This document shows, one piece after another, positions 1 to 14,276 of a stretch of DNA of 64,000 nucleotides. The notes beneath the pieces were generated by a model that saw only the letters and a list, made by a program, of their open reading frames with translations, was not told where the DNA came from and ran no database searches. Source of the stretch: Euglena gracilis (Eukaryota; Euglenida; Euglenophyceae; Euglenales); the NCBI GenBank assembly GCA_039621445.1, contig CP154954.1, positions 26,958,123 through 27,022,122 of the forward strand, read 5' to 3'. Position 1 is the first letter of the stretch; each line of letters opens with the position of its first letter. A program made the translations under genes and the position numbers.

Positions 1-780
1 CCGTTCGCTGTTTTGGCCGCCGACACGCCTGGCCCGTCTTCCGGCGCGCCTTTGCTGCCCAAAACGGCCATTTTGGGGTGGTTTTTTTTGGCCGTTTTTT
101 GGCCAAAAAAAATCGGGGTTTCCAAAATATCTCGGCAATGAAGCAAAATCAAAGGAAAAGTGTAAAATGAAGCTCTTGGAATTCCCTATCCATCCATGGT
201 TACTTTTCCCCCAACTCTTCGTGTAGCCCGCGTTACGGCCATTTTCCGGCCAATCTTGGCCCATTTCAGGGACCATTTTGGGCTGTTTTCGGGGTCAAAA
301 AGTCGATGCTTTCAAAATATCTCGGAAATGAAGCAAAATCAAAGGAAATGTGCGGAGACCTAAATTGAAGCCCTTAAAATGCCCTATCTAACCGTATTTT
401 GATTTCCCCGCAACTCCCTGCCTAGCCCGAAATATGGCCAATTTACGTCCCAAAACAGCGCGGCAGTCGTGCGTGCCGTTTTTAGCCCTATTTAGGGTCA
501 AAAAATCGATTTTTCTCAAATTACTCAAAAATGGTGGGGAATCAAAGGAAATGTCCGGAGACCTAAATTGAAGCCCTTAAAATGCCCCATCTAACGGTAT
601 GTTTATTCCCCCGCAACTCCCCGCCTAACCCAAGTTATGTCCATTTTTCAGCCAATCTGGGCCATTTTGTACAGTTTTGGCCTGTTCTGACCATTTTCGG
701 ACATTTTTTGGGTCAAAAAGTCGAAAAAAATCGAAAAAAAATCTTGCCTGAAAGGATGTTATTTGGCCTCCGGGACCCGG
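1..780. repeat. Tandem satellite, ~190-200 bp unit (block 1)
   Basis: Three successive units share the marker ATCAAAGGAAA (near 148, 338 and 541), each preceded by AAAATATCTCG-like sequence and followed by TGAAGCCCTT, a CCCTATCTAACC-like box and a CCCCGCAACTCC-like box. Spacing is about 190 and 202 bp. The same unit returns at 34.7-35.4 kb, and the first line of the window (CCCAAAACGGCCATTTTGGG) is matched there too. No credible coding sequence lies in it. Confidence 0.8.
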
Positions 781-2095
781 AAAAACTGTTTTTGAGCCGA
801 AAATGAGCGTTATTCCCCCCCCCCCCCCCCCGGCCCCCCGTTTTTGGCCCGAAACCCATGGAGTTGGGGTCAAAAACGGGTCAAAAAAGTCGGGAAAAAA
901 TCCCATAACTCCGCCTCTGCGTCCGAGCCATGTTTTCAGTTTTACAGTGGAAAACCGTGCAAGGTATAGAGCTCAGCACTATTCATAACCTAGTTGTGGG
1001 ATCAGGAAATCAAATTTTCAGTATCTTGAATTGTTATTGTTGTTGTTGATGTTGCTGCTGCTGCTGCTGCTGTTTCGGCTGTGAATTTGTACAGATGGAA
1101 AGAGTATGATAACAACGAAACCACGGAGCAAGTTTACCGCCTGTTTCCGCCGAAGTTGAGTCATTTGCAGTGCATGTCTTGCAGTGAGACTCCCAGAAGG
1201 TTCTTGATGTTGGGCTCTGGACTGGCTTCGCTCCTGTGCTGGCACAGCCTGAGCAGGACAGAACGACGCTCAGGGACTGCCGTCCCTCCCATGTCCATGG
1301 CCACCCTTTCCAAAGTTTTTGGGCTGAAGGCTTTTTTGTGTGTGCAACTTCATGAGATATCTCTTGGACCTTTTGTTTTCGCAGATTTTTTCTACTTTCT
1401 TGGAACTTTCTTTTTTGGAATTTTTTTATAATTTCGGGAAATATTTGCTTTGTGGCACTTTATGTCCAGTGGGAATCTCCAAGCTGAAAGAATAACGTTA
1501 GAATTAAAGCTGAGGAAGATGGCAGACAGCTTTTTCTCCCAGAAACATTTATTTAATTCTGCTGGTCAAGAGCATCAAAACACCTGCACTGGGGGGGGTT
1601 ATCCGGGGCCCCCACCTGTTTCCCGGCCACGCCACCCCCTGGAGCCTCCCGCTGGCCGGAGGCCGGCGAACACCCTTCGCCTCATCTCCCTCCAATTGCA
1701 CCGCACAGAAGGCTGGCCGGGGGGCAGGGAGACGGATGGGATGCTTTGTGGGTTGGTCTTGCCCCCTCTGTGCTTGCACAGGCTCACCCCTTTGGGGGAG
1801 GGAACACGACACCCAGTCGGAGTCGGAGGGGAAAGGATCGGGAACCTTTCCACGAGGCTGCATAGCCGGTGACATAATGGTCTGGCGGCGGGCCCACATT
1901 ATGGAATGGATTCTGGTCCAAAAAGAGCACAGACACAGGGGAAGAGCGGGCAGAACCCACAGGAGCTTTTTTCCCCGTTTGTTTATTTATGGCAGCAGCA
2001 GGAGGTTGGCAGGCCATCCGGGGGGGGGGGGGAGGCTGCCGACCACCCGCTCGCCAAGCCCACCTCAACGTGTGACGCGCAACGTGCGACGGTGA
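781..2095. other. Intergenic, no supported gene
   Basis: Contains poly-C and poly-G runs and a short GTT/GCT microsatellite at about 1,033-1,077. Open frames exist on both strands but look like consequences of GC-rich sequence. I see no domain, splice-consistent exon or RNA gene here. Confidence 0.5.
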
Positions 2096-5698
<3,603 letters not shown>

Positions 5699-5992
5699 GT
5701 AGGCCCATCCCCCCCGCGCCTTCGAAGTGTTCAAAAAGTGTTCAAAGATTCATAAATTTGTTTTTGAACGCGAATGTGGCGGAAGCCGCTGCTCCCTGGC
5801 AATGCCGCCCCAAAATGCAGAAGCCCATGCGTTGGGAGGCCTAAGGGCGGATCTGCTCAGGGCTTTTGAGCTGCTTTCCCCGCACCTGCTGGACTGATTG
5901 GTGGACTGGTTCCTTGTTGGGAAGGAAGTAGTGGCGGGTAGTTGGCGGTGGCGTGGCGGCACATCCTTCAACTGGGGGTGTGGAGTTTGGTC

Positions 5993-6602
5993 CCCCCCCC
6001 CCCCCCCTTGTCCAACGACCGGGCTTGTCTAACGACCACCCCCCCGGTCAGAGACGATCTTTTTGTTTACGATGTTGGTTCGGCCAAAATTGCTAAAAGT
6101 TGGCTAAAAACAGTCAAAAATAGCCCAAAATGGCCTAAAATGTTGCACCTTTGGCCAAGGGATGGCCAAAGGTGCCCAAAAAGTTGCCAAAAATAGCAAA
6201 AATAAGGCAAAAATGGCCAAAAGTAGCCAAAAACAGCCTAAAGTGGCCAAAAATGGGCAAAGGGGGCCAAAGTCTGGCCAACAGTTGCCAAAAGTGGCCA
6301 AAAGCGACCAAACATGGCGAAAAGCGGTCAAAAATGCCTAAAAATTCCCAAAAGTGCCCCAAAAATGTCCAAAAATGGCCAAAAGTGGCCAACCGTAGTC
6401 AAGAAATAGCATAAATGGCCAAAAACAGCCCAAAAAATGGCCATATACCCCTATCTATGGTAAATTTTCCTCCGATTTGGGGTCCACCCCCCTTGTCTAA
6501 CGACCACCCCCCCTGGTCGGAGACGAACATTGGCCATTTTAGCGACCGCCCCCCCCCCCCGGTCGGAGACGAACATTAGTGGTCGTTGGACAAGGGGGGG
6601 GG
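5993..6602. mobile_element. MITE with poly-C + TTGTCCAACGACC inverted ends
   Basis: Left end is a C-run plus TTGTCCAACGACC (6,008-6,020). Right end is GGTCGTTGGACAA (6,581-6,593) plus a G-run: a perfect 13-bp inverted repeat plus homopolymer. Internal words TTGTCTAACGACC and GGTCGGAGACGA recur near 6,024-6,055, 6,490-6,530 and 6,561-6,575. No transposase is visible. Target duplications cannot be read because the ends lie in homopolymers. Confidence 0.75.
6080..6440. repeat. GGCCAAAA-type minisatellite
   Basis: Dense imperfect repeats of a 10-13 bp word (GGCCAAAAATG-like) inside the preceding MITE. Open frames on both strands across it are artefacts. Confidence 0.85.
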
Positions 6603-6865
6603 AGGTAGGATGGTTTTGGCCTGGCGCGAAGGGCAGGCCGGTCCTGGACCCCCGCAGGAACCCCCCCCCCAAAATTTCTGGCGCTTCCACCGGGGAAGAT
6701 GAAATTTTTGGTGTATGTTTTGACTGATTTTTCAAAAAAAAAAAGAGTGCAAAACACGAGGGAGGTCCAGATCCCCCTCCTCCCCGCTCACTTGATACCC
6801 TGCCCCCCCCCATGTCCGTAAATAACTTCTGGCGGGGTGCCAACGCAATCCCTGTCCCTGTGCAG

Positions 6866-7055
6866 GATGCGGACCTAAAGCACATGGGTGTGGAGTGGCC
6901 CGGGGCGGGGGACGTCATGGCCCACACCAGCCATGCGGAGCCCGCCAAGAAGCCGCTTGACGCGATGTGCCCGATGGAGCAGTTCTCCCTCCCGCTGGGC
7001 TGTGTGTCGAAGTCGAAGAAGGTCGACCATATGTGGCGCAACTCCCCTAAGATGG
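6866..7055 (+). CDS. Candidate exon 6 of the RRM gene
   Basis: Acceptor CCTGTCCCTGTGCAG at 6,851-6,865. The exon opens in phase 0, matching the phase-0 donor of exon 5. Codon use is GC-rich like the RRM exons. The text reads DADLKHMGVEWPGAGD, then AKKPLDAMCPMEQFSLPLG, then KSKKVDHMWRNSPK. No domain is recognised. The right edge (ATGG|GTTCA at 7,056) is a guess. A non-coding origin remains possible. Confidence 0.45.
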
Positions 7056-7308
7056 GTTCAATAGGCCGCGAATGGCTGAGAAGGTTGCCCATCATTTTTG
7101 TTTCCCATCATGCCTGTCCGCACTGCACAGGTGCAGACAAGCCATCCCCCCCCCCCCCCAATAACACCATAACATCCCCAGTGCCTGAAATACCCCCCCC
7201 TTTGCCTAAGCACCACCGTGGCAGAGAGCAGGAAACAAAAGATTGTTCCAGTAACCGGGCACATCCCCTTTTTTGAAGGCAAGGAAGCTCGTGGCCCAAT
7301 AACCCCCC

Positions 7309-7812
7309 CCCCCAAATATAAGAAACCCCTCGCTATAAGAAACCCCCAAATATAAGAAAACCCTCGCTATAAGAAACCCTTTGGCCGATTTTCAGCCGAC
7401 ACCCAAATATAAGAAACCCCCGAATATAAGAAACCCCTAGGCTGTTGGACGCTAATCCATATATAAGAAGCCCCTCGTCTCTTGCGAATCTTTCTTTCAC
7501 CGACATCACTCCCAGATTCCGAAATTACACTCCACCACTTTCTTCTGGACTGATGGAATGATCTGATTCAGCATAAACACGCTCCAGGGCCTCAAAAGCC
7601 ATTAGACATGAAGAAAATCCTACACGCCGTGGTCATATGTAATTAATTACTTGAAGGAACCAAAGGAGGAAAAAGTTCCATTTATAAGAAACCCTTGGGG
7701 CCTGCCTTCGACACCCAAATATAAGAAACCCCCAAATATAAGAAACCCTTTGGGCCGATCGACTGACATCCAAATAAAAGAAACGGGTTTCTTATATTTG
7801 GGGGGGGGTTTA
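7309..7812 (-). mobile_element. MITE with AAATATAAGAAACCCC words, copy 1
   Basis: Ends are poly-C + AAATATAAGAAACC and its inverse TTTCTTATATTT + poly-G. Internally the word AAATATAAGAAACCCC occurs about nine times with variants, around a unique core. The same element, inverted, sits at 47,080-47,530 with a near-identical core (TCATATGTAATTA, ATAAACACGCTCCA). Confidence 0.85.
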
Positions 7813-8530
7813 ACTTGGCAGGGGGGAAGGTGAAAAAAAGGTCCCCACATTTTGGCACCGTGCCAGACTATTTGGGATGGGTTGACACACACAATGCGGC
7901 GGCGCTGCTTGATGAACCTCTGCAACGATGCGAAGGCCACCCTGCCTCCGTTCGCCCCTCAGGGGTATGCTGCTCTGGAAAAATGTGCCACACGCTCTTC
8001 TTAGTCATTTTTTTTGCATGAGGGAGAGGCTATGAGGGACAGGCGACTGCGATGGTTTTTTTTGCGATTTGCTGCTGTATTTCCCCCCACAATTTTTAAT
8101 GTGCTTTGCTTTGCATTGTTGAATGTTGCTTTGCTTTGTTGCATCATTGCAATTTCCTTTCTTTGTCATAGTATGTGCAAAATTATGATTTGTTGGTTGT
8201 TCATGTTTTGTTCAAATTTTCATTCATTCTTTTATCCAGAATTAGCAAAAATGTAAAAAATAAAATCCCAATTTTAACACATCCTCTTTTTGGTCTTAAA
8301 ATAACAATTTTAAGACCCTGGCAGCGCAAAGTGCTGGCAACTGTGTAAAAAAGTCAGCCTGGGAATAATTTTTTTGGGGGCGGCGTTGTCTTTGGAGGAG
8401 GGTCTGTGATGGGTGGGTGGGGGGGGGGGAAGCGGTTGGTTGTAGGAAGGTATGGTTTGGTGAGTGGTCAAAAAGATGAGAGGAGTTTTTTAAAGACTTT
8501 TTTTTGGCCATTTTAGGGGTCACCCGTTAG
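7813..8530. other. AT-rich spacer, nothing recognised
   Basis: Mostly T-rich, with no splice-consistent exon, RNA gene or repeat identified. Confidence 0.4.
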
Positions 8531-8579
8531 GGACCTCATTTCGGCGGTTTGGCGGTTGCACATTCGTTTGGATCAAACC

Positions 8580-8900
8580 ATTGTATAAGGTGTATCCGAC
8601 CGCACCCCCTGGGGGGGGGGGTGACTGACTGGTTTTTGACTGCAGACCCTCCCCAAGGGGGTGGGGTCGCCAAAATGGCCGAAAGTAGCCACCCTGCGAC
8701 GAATGCACTGGGTTTTTTTTTTGATTTTTTGACCAAGATTCTTTGATTTTTGGGCATTTTTGACCCAGTGGCCAGAGTGACCGATCCCCCAGGGAAGGGT
8801 AGGAAGTGGGTGACTGATTTTGAAAAGTGACTGACTGGTTTTTTTGAAAGTGGAAAGCGACCCCCCTCCCCCGGGGGTCAGCAAGCAATGGTATGGCTTG
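8580..8900. repeat. Dispersed repeat family X, copy 2
   Basis: Contains three GTGACTGA(CTGG)-like boxes beside poly-C/G hairpins (about 8,620, 8,810 and 8,828) and the right-end block GGGGGTCAGCAAGCAATGGT, matching intron 1 (about 3,040) and 25.15 kb. Confidence 0.65.
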
Positions 8901-9681
8901 GATACCGCGCACAATTATGGCGCTGCACATTTATTGGGGGTTTGCACGATCTTTGACGGGGGGGGGGATTTGGCGGGTTCCAATTTTTTCAAAGTTCTAT
9001 AACAATTTATCTGCCGATTTTCAGCATTCTGCTGGCAGATGCCTTTGATGGAAAAATCATTTTCAATGCTCTGTAAAATTTTCTCGTGCCCAAAGTTTCT
9101 CGAACCAAAGGGCCAGCCACGAATGCCAAACATTAACCATTTTATGTGTGTTTTTTCTGAATCAAAAATGCACAAAGTAGAATTACAGTTTTGTGCGGGT
9201 TCCTTGTGCTTGCTGTGGCAGGCCTCAATATAGCATTGTTGTATGATGTTACATCTTGCCTGGTACATCAAAGCCGCAGGGCACCCCCCCCACAGCAAGC
9301 CAGCACATCGAACAATTGCATGACGCCTGGGTAGATGCCCAGGAGAATCATACTTGTTTGGAAAGGGGCCGAAGCAATCCACAAGGCAAAGCCTCCCTCC
9401 TCGCCATCTCGCACCCGGCTGAAAAAGCAAAAGACAGCAGGGACCCCATGTGGTCATCTGATGCTCTGGTCAAGTTTTGCCATTCAATCCCTGGAAACCA
9501 GCTGTGAAACCAGGTCTCTTGATCCCCAACACAATCCCCAGACATGAAAAATTCCAAAACTGGAAGGGGTTGCGAGCTCCCCTCCAACTCTTCTGTTTCG
9601 GCGGCGTTGCTGGGGTCCAAAGGTGCAGCATGTCTCCAAAACAGACCACTTTCCATGTCTCCTCCCTCCCCTCTCTCTCAG
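8901..9681. other. Spacer, nothing recognised
   Basis: Mixed composition. Several short open frames on both strands lack any domain or consistent splice sites. Confidence 0.4.
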
Positions 9682-9809
9682 GGCCAAGGGGTTGCAATAT
9701 CCAGATGGGACAGATGGAGCATTTTACGCCACGTCCCCGACCAAGAGCCTCTCTTCCATCGGTAATAGCAGCGACGGCATTCCGCAGTCCTTCTGGGACA
9801 GCGTGCAAG
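9682..9809 (+). CDS. Candidate exon, Ser/Thr-rich, RRM gene 3' part
   Basis: Acceptor CCCTCTCTCTCAG at 9,669-9,681 and donor GCAAG|GTGTGG at 9,810. It encodes LQYPDGTDGAFYATSPTKSL and then SSIGNSSDGIPQSFWDSVQ. It ends with one base left over, which joins in frame to the acceptor at 11,229. No named domain. The splice pair and protein-like text support an exon; membership in the RRM gene is inferred from strand and order. Confidence 0.55.
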
Positions 9810-11229
9810 GTGTGGCGGGCGAAATGCACTCTGGGGTGTGAGAAATGCACATTAGGCAATGCACAATTTGTCCTGATTCAAATAGGAGAGAATATTTTTT
9901 ACAGGGTCTTTTTTTTGCGCAGTGAAGTTTGTGTCTGAGATTCGATAGGTGCATATTGTCGGGCACTGCATACCACTGTGTGCAGCAATGGGACGATCAA
10001 GCGTTTCCCCATGCCAATTATAAGTTTTCCGCTTTTTTTTAAGGATTAAAAATGCATAAAAGAACAGGAAAATTAAATGAAAGCATTTTAAACAGCACAG
10101 GCAGATTTTTGATATTGTATTTATTATTTTTATATTGCATTTAGAATTGAATTTTTTTGCTGGACAAGAAGTTTGATTTTTTTAAAGTTCAAATGATTGG
10201 ATGGCTGAGTCTCAACTAACCCACAGGGGCAGGGATATCTGGGAAGCCCTGAGGACCCCAACAACGTGGGGGAGGGGGAGGCTCCTCCTTCCTCGAAACA
10301 GACAAGGATTTAAGAAGTTTTCGGTTCGGGAGCTTGCTGAGGGTGAAGATGCTGGCACAATTTTGTTGAAAAACCCCTGATTTTGTTGAGGCAGTTTCAA
10401 AAAATGTAGTTTCGTGCACTGTTCCAGCATTTTGCATATAGAGAATACCAAAGATTTCAAGGCACGGCTGGATCAATTCTTTGAAATCAATTGTACATGC
10501 CCATTCTTGTTCTGAAATTTTTATGGTAATTCTTATCCCCAAATACGTCATGAAGCTTTAAAGAAATAAAGTAAGACGCATACAAAAAACCCGTTATTTT
10601 TTCAAACAAAACAAGCAAAATTATGTGGTTAAAAAACACGATGAGAATAAAAAAAGCACTACAAGCAAACAGGTGTAATTTTCACTATGAAACAAAGAGG
10701 AGTTTGCACCCAAGGAATCTTGTGAAAACTCTCCTTCTGTCCTCGTTCCCCCCATTTAAAAAAATGGGTCTGATTTTTATATATGCATTTGATGGTGATT
10801 AGGGGAGTCAATCAAGTATTTCAATTTGTTTACAAAACCTATCCCTAGGTGTCTTTTCTTGAAAAAGAAAGCAAAAAAATCCCTCTCCCAACCCCCCCCC
10901 CCAGAGTGGGTGGGACCCCCCACTCCCTGGTCTTTAATTAGAACACAAATGTGAGTGTCAGAGTTCAGCCAAAGAAGCTCAGAATTGAGAGAAACAATCG
11001 CTTTTCTGACCCCCCCCCCCCCCCGGGAGAGGGGGCGGCTGCCTGGCTTTTTTTTTTGCCTTCAGCGGGACTGCCTGGGCTTTCCCCAAACCCCTCAATT
11101 CCTCAATTCCCAGGGGGGGGGGGTCGGTCAATCATTGCAAAGGCTCGACCCTGGGCCCCCAAGCCAAACCCTGTCTTAGTGACGGTCTTCGTGACCGGCG
11201 GCCTCCACCCACCCCCAACCCCCTCCCAG
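9810..11229. other. Probable intron, AT-rich
   Basis: From GTGTGG to CCCTCCCAG. Apart from poly-C at 10,890-11,030 and 11,113-11,122, I see no gene or repeat. Confidence 0.4.
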
Positions 11230-11310
11230 GGATGCTGCGCCAGGACGACGTCTTCGAACACGAGTCCCTCAGCTGTCCGCCGGCGGGGGTCGCCCGTGCA
11301 GCGTTCCTTT
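11230..11310 (+). CDS. Candidate exon MLRQDDVFEHESLSC
   Basis: Acceptor CCCCTCCCAG at 11,220-11,229. GG completes a Gly codon with the last base of the 9,809 exon. The text then reads MLRQDDVFEHESLSCPPAG. The donor is unclear (candidates near 11,276, 11,290 and 11,302). Confidence 0.4.
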
Positions 11311-11334
11311 TTTCCGGCGCGAGGCATTTTTGGC

Positions 11335-11400
11335 GCGAGCCGATGCCTCGAAGTCGAGTACGTGTCAACAGGATGCGGCTGGCCATAAGATGGCATTGGA
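11335..11400. repeat. Short dispersed repeat, copy A
   Basis: About 55 bp containing ATGCCTCGAAGTCGAG and GGATGCGGCTGGCCA, repeated at 16,829-16,885 with about 85-90% identity by eye. Function unknown. Confidence 0.7.
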
Positions 11401-11847
11401 GGGTGATGCCCCGAGCATTTTTCGCCCCTCGGCAATATCTTTCTAGGAGGGTTTTCGCACATTTTTGGGGATTTTAGGGATTGCATTTTTTTTGAGTTCA
11501 AACATATACAATGTTGCGCCGTATTTTCTGTCCTATTCTGAACAGTCCCCACAGCTTTCCAGCTCCCTGTGTTTTTAGAAGAGTTTCACTGCCCGCAACT
11601 TTGGGGATTTGTGTTTGCAGGGGTTTGGTGCTCCTCCCCCAGCTTTTGTGGATTTTGCACATTTTCTCACTTTTCGCACGTTTCCTTTCAAGCATTCATC
11701 ACCTTCCAACCCCTCTCCTGATTCTAGGTTACGAGTCAGAGTCAGAGTGGATACTATGGGTTTTTTTTTTAACAGTGGGCCCTGGGTGGGTTGCCCCCCC
11801 CCCCCCTCAGGGGTATCTGGGGGTTGGCCAAGTGGGTGACCTGGGAT

Positions 11848-12363
11848 CAGGGCAGAACGGGAAACGACCTTGCGGCCAGGGTGGTGGGTGGGGGGGGACC
11901 CCCCCACCCCCTGCATGGTGTGATGGGGGGGGGGTCGAGGTCCCCCCTAAACCCCCCCAAAACCCCATTTTTTCACACCTTCCAAAACATCAACATTTTC
12001 TCGAAATTTTTATTTTGAGCGGTTTTTGATGCAAAAAAAAAGCCATTGAAAATCAAAAAAAAATTCCAAGAGAAAAAATATCAGTAAAATTGGATTGTGC
12101 CAAATTTTTGTCCATTTTTTTGAGCTTTGTTTTTTTTTTACCCCCCTCCTAAAAAGTACCAATTTTTAACCTGAAAATTTTGAGATTTTTTGGTGAAAAA
12201 GATGTGGTTTACCATCAAAAAATCATGTATTTTGGGTCCGTTTTTCAAAAAAATTTTCAAAAATTTACCCCGGCCAACATCCCCGTTGGTCGAAATTGGT
12301 GAAAATGCTGTGGTGGGTGGGTGGGGGTCGACCCCCCCCACCAGGCCTTCCCGTTCTGCCCTG
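11848..12363. mobile_element. hAT-like MITE, 516 bp, TIR CAGGGCAGAACGGGAA
   Basis: Left end CAGGGCAGAACGGGAA (11,848-11,863) and its exact inverse at 12,348-12,363. Flanks are CCTGGGAT (11,840-11,847) and TCTGGGAT (12,364-12,371), an 8-bp duplication with one mismatch. CAGGG ends with 8-bp duplications are typical of hAT DNA transposons. It carries no transposase, so it is non-autonomous. Subterminal GTGGGTGG/TCGACCCC hairpin blocks recur in two related copies near 28.5 and 33.9 kb. Confidence 0.85.
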
Positions 12364-12382
12364 TCTGGGATGGGGGTTTACC

Positions 12383-12781
12383 CTATGCCATGTTATGCTA
12401 TGCTATGGTGTGCTGTGCTATGCTGTGCTATGCCACAGCATGCTATGCTGTGCTGTGCTATGCCATGCAATGCCATGCCATGCTATGCTAGCTATGCTAT
12501 GCTATGCTATGCTATGCTATGCTATGCTATGCTATGCTATGCTATGCTATGCTATGCTATGCTATACCATGCAGTGCCATGCTGTGTTATGCTATGCCAT
12601 GCAATGCCATACTATGCTGTGCTATGCTATGCCATGCAATGCCATGCTATGCTGTACTATGCTATGCTATGCTGTGCTGTGCTATGCCATGCTATGCTGT
12701 ACTATGCTATGCTGTGCTGTGCTATGCTATGCTATGCCATGCTATGCCATGCCATGCTATGCTAGGTATGCTATGCTATGC
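12383..12781. repeat. (TGCTA)n pentanucleotide array
   Basis: About 400 bp of TGCTA/TGCCA/TGTGC variants, most regular at 12,490-12,565. Long open frames across it (Cys/Tyr/Ala/Met repeats) are artefacts. Confidence 0.95.
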
Positions 12782-12955
12782 CACTGAGCCCCCCCCCCCC
12801 ACAGGTGGGTCAGGTGGGTGGGTGAGCAGGTGCCAGCCCCCTCCGCATCCTATGAAACGTCTGGTGGATATGGGGCCACACCTCGTCCCTGACGTGGCCG
12901 TCCTGCCAACCCTCTTCCCCCTCGGCCCCTTCGGGAAAGGAAGCCTGCCCCCAAG

Positions 12956-13025
12956 ACGAGGGCCTGACCGTGGAGCACTTCGCCAGCGCGCTGGACCTGT
13001 CCCTGGAGGGCCCAGGGGGCAACAG
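12956..13025 (+). CDS. Candidate exon, EHFASALDLSLEGPGGN
   Basis: Possible acceptor TGCCCCCAAG (12,946-12,955) and donor AACAG|GTGTG at 13,026. The text reads DEGLTVEHFASALDLS then LEGPGGN, GC-rich at third positions. Two bases remain and join in frame to the exon at 13,326. Confidence 0.4.
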
Positions 13026-13325
13026 GTGTGTGGGTGGCTGGCACCGCACACTCGCAAAAGTCCAAGGGCTGATGAGCAGTGAGGGTCCCACAGGATTATG
13101 CTACAAGATTATGCGGGTGGGTGCTTGTTAGTCACATTTGAAATTTTGCTGTGCTTGCACATTTCTGCAACATTCATAAAACATTTCCAGTTAAGACGGT
13201 AATATTCATGAAAGGAGTAAACAAATGCGTTCTTTTTTTTGATGTTGGCCAAAATGCATTTTCTTTGCACATGAATTTGCAGCTGGTTGCTGGTTTTCGG
13301 CTTGTGCCACCCCTCCCCTCCTCAG

Positions 13326-13368
13326 GGTTTGGAAGAACAAGCGGAAGCAACGGCGAGCCATTGCCTGA
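13326..13368 (+). CDS. Candidate last exon, basic tail and stop
   Basis: Acceptor CCCCTCCTCAG at 13,315-13,325. Joined to the 13,025 donor it reads NRVWKNKRKQRRAIA and stops at TGA 13,366-13,368. A basic C-terminal tail would suit a nuclear RNA-binding protein as a localisation signal; that is inference. Confidence 0.4.
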
Positions 13369-13452
13369 GCAGATTGAGCGCCTGCCCTTCTGTTGCTTTA
13401 TTTCCGGTTGATGCGGTGCAGCGGACGCTTCCGGGGGACGTCCTATTTTATC

Positions 13453-13552
13453 GCGCGCGCGCGCGTGTGTGTGTGCGTGCGTCCGTGCATGCGTGCGTGC
13501 ATCCATGCGTGCGTGCATGCGTGCGTGCGTGGGTGTGTGCGTGTGTGTACTT
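13453..13552. repeat. CG/GT/GCGT microsatellite
   Basis: GCGCGCGCGT followed by GTGTGTGCGTGCGTCC-type repeats. No function. Confidence 0.9.
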
Positions 13553-13979
13553 GTGCGAAGCCTCACTTTTTCAGACAACTAAAAGTAATGCAACCAACCA
13601 AGGAGAAACAATTCCCCGTTCAAAAAGTACTGAAATAATTGGATGCTGATCACTGATTTTGAATTTAAGGAATGAGATACAAAGGGAGGATTGTAAAGAA
13701 GAGCAACAAATGGGATCTGTCAAGGGTCAAAATACATACAATGGGACAGTGACAATAGCGCATGACGTTCAGGACAATGCGAGGACATTGCCATCACACA
13801 AAAAATGAGGGTCAGCACGACAGCGAAAGTGGCCATTTGCAAATGGGTTCTTCTGCACACCGTGTCTGTGGGTGATCCCATTTCAGTCCTTCTTTTGTCT
13901 GCATTGGAGCCCCAGGCACTGGCTTGTGTCCTCATTCCATTGCGCAATGCGTGCAATGTTTGGCTTTTTTGAAAACCCG

Positions 13980-14275
13980 GCTGTTCCCACCCGTATGCGT
14001 TTCATTTTGGCTTTTTGGCTTTTTTGCCACTTTTCTGACATTTGGCTGGCAAAACGGCTTTTTCGCCGTTTTGCCAATGGCGAAACGGCTTTTTCGCCGT
14101 TTCTCTGATGGCAAAACGGCTTTTTTGCCGTTTTGCCAAAGGCGAAACGGCTATTTTGCCGTTTTGCCAAAGGCGAAACGGCTTTTTTGCCGTTTTGCCA
14201 AAGGCAAAACGGCTTTTTAGCCATTTTTCCGAAAAGCCGTTTTGAAACAAATCGGCTTCTGATGGGTGGGAACAG
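13980..14275. repeat. Hairpin minisatellite between inverted GCTGTTCCCACCC
   Basis: GCTGTTCCCACCC (13,979-13,991) and its inverse GGGTGGGAACAGC (about 14,264-14,276) bound five to six units of about 35 bp (14,045-14,240). Each unit can fold twice: AAACGGC..GCCGTTT and TTTGCC..GGCGAAA. No clear target duplication, so a foldback-element reading is tentative. Confidence 0.7.
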
Positions 14276-14276
14276 C

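Noticed and set aside
7309-7812. Regular short repeats with unique spacers, superficially CRISPR-like.
   Set aside because: Eukaryotic context, words in both orientations, irregular spacing, and an inverted near-identical copy at 47.1 kb: a MITE.
12190-13082. Cys/Tyr/Ala-rich frames over the TGCTA array.
   Set aside because: Pentanucleotide repeat without stops; no protein evidence.
12956-13368. Resemblance of LDLSLEGPGGN + RVWKNKRKQRR to the end of a homeodomain.
   Set aside because: A homeodomain needs W-F-x-N; here only one residue separates W and N, and helix 1 is missing. Treated as a basic tail.
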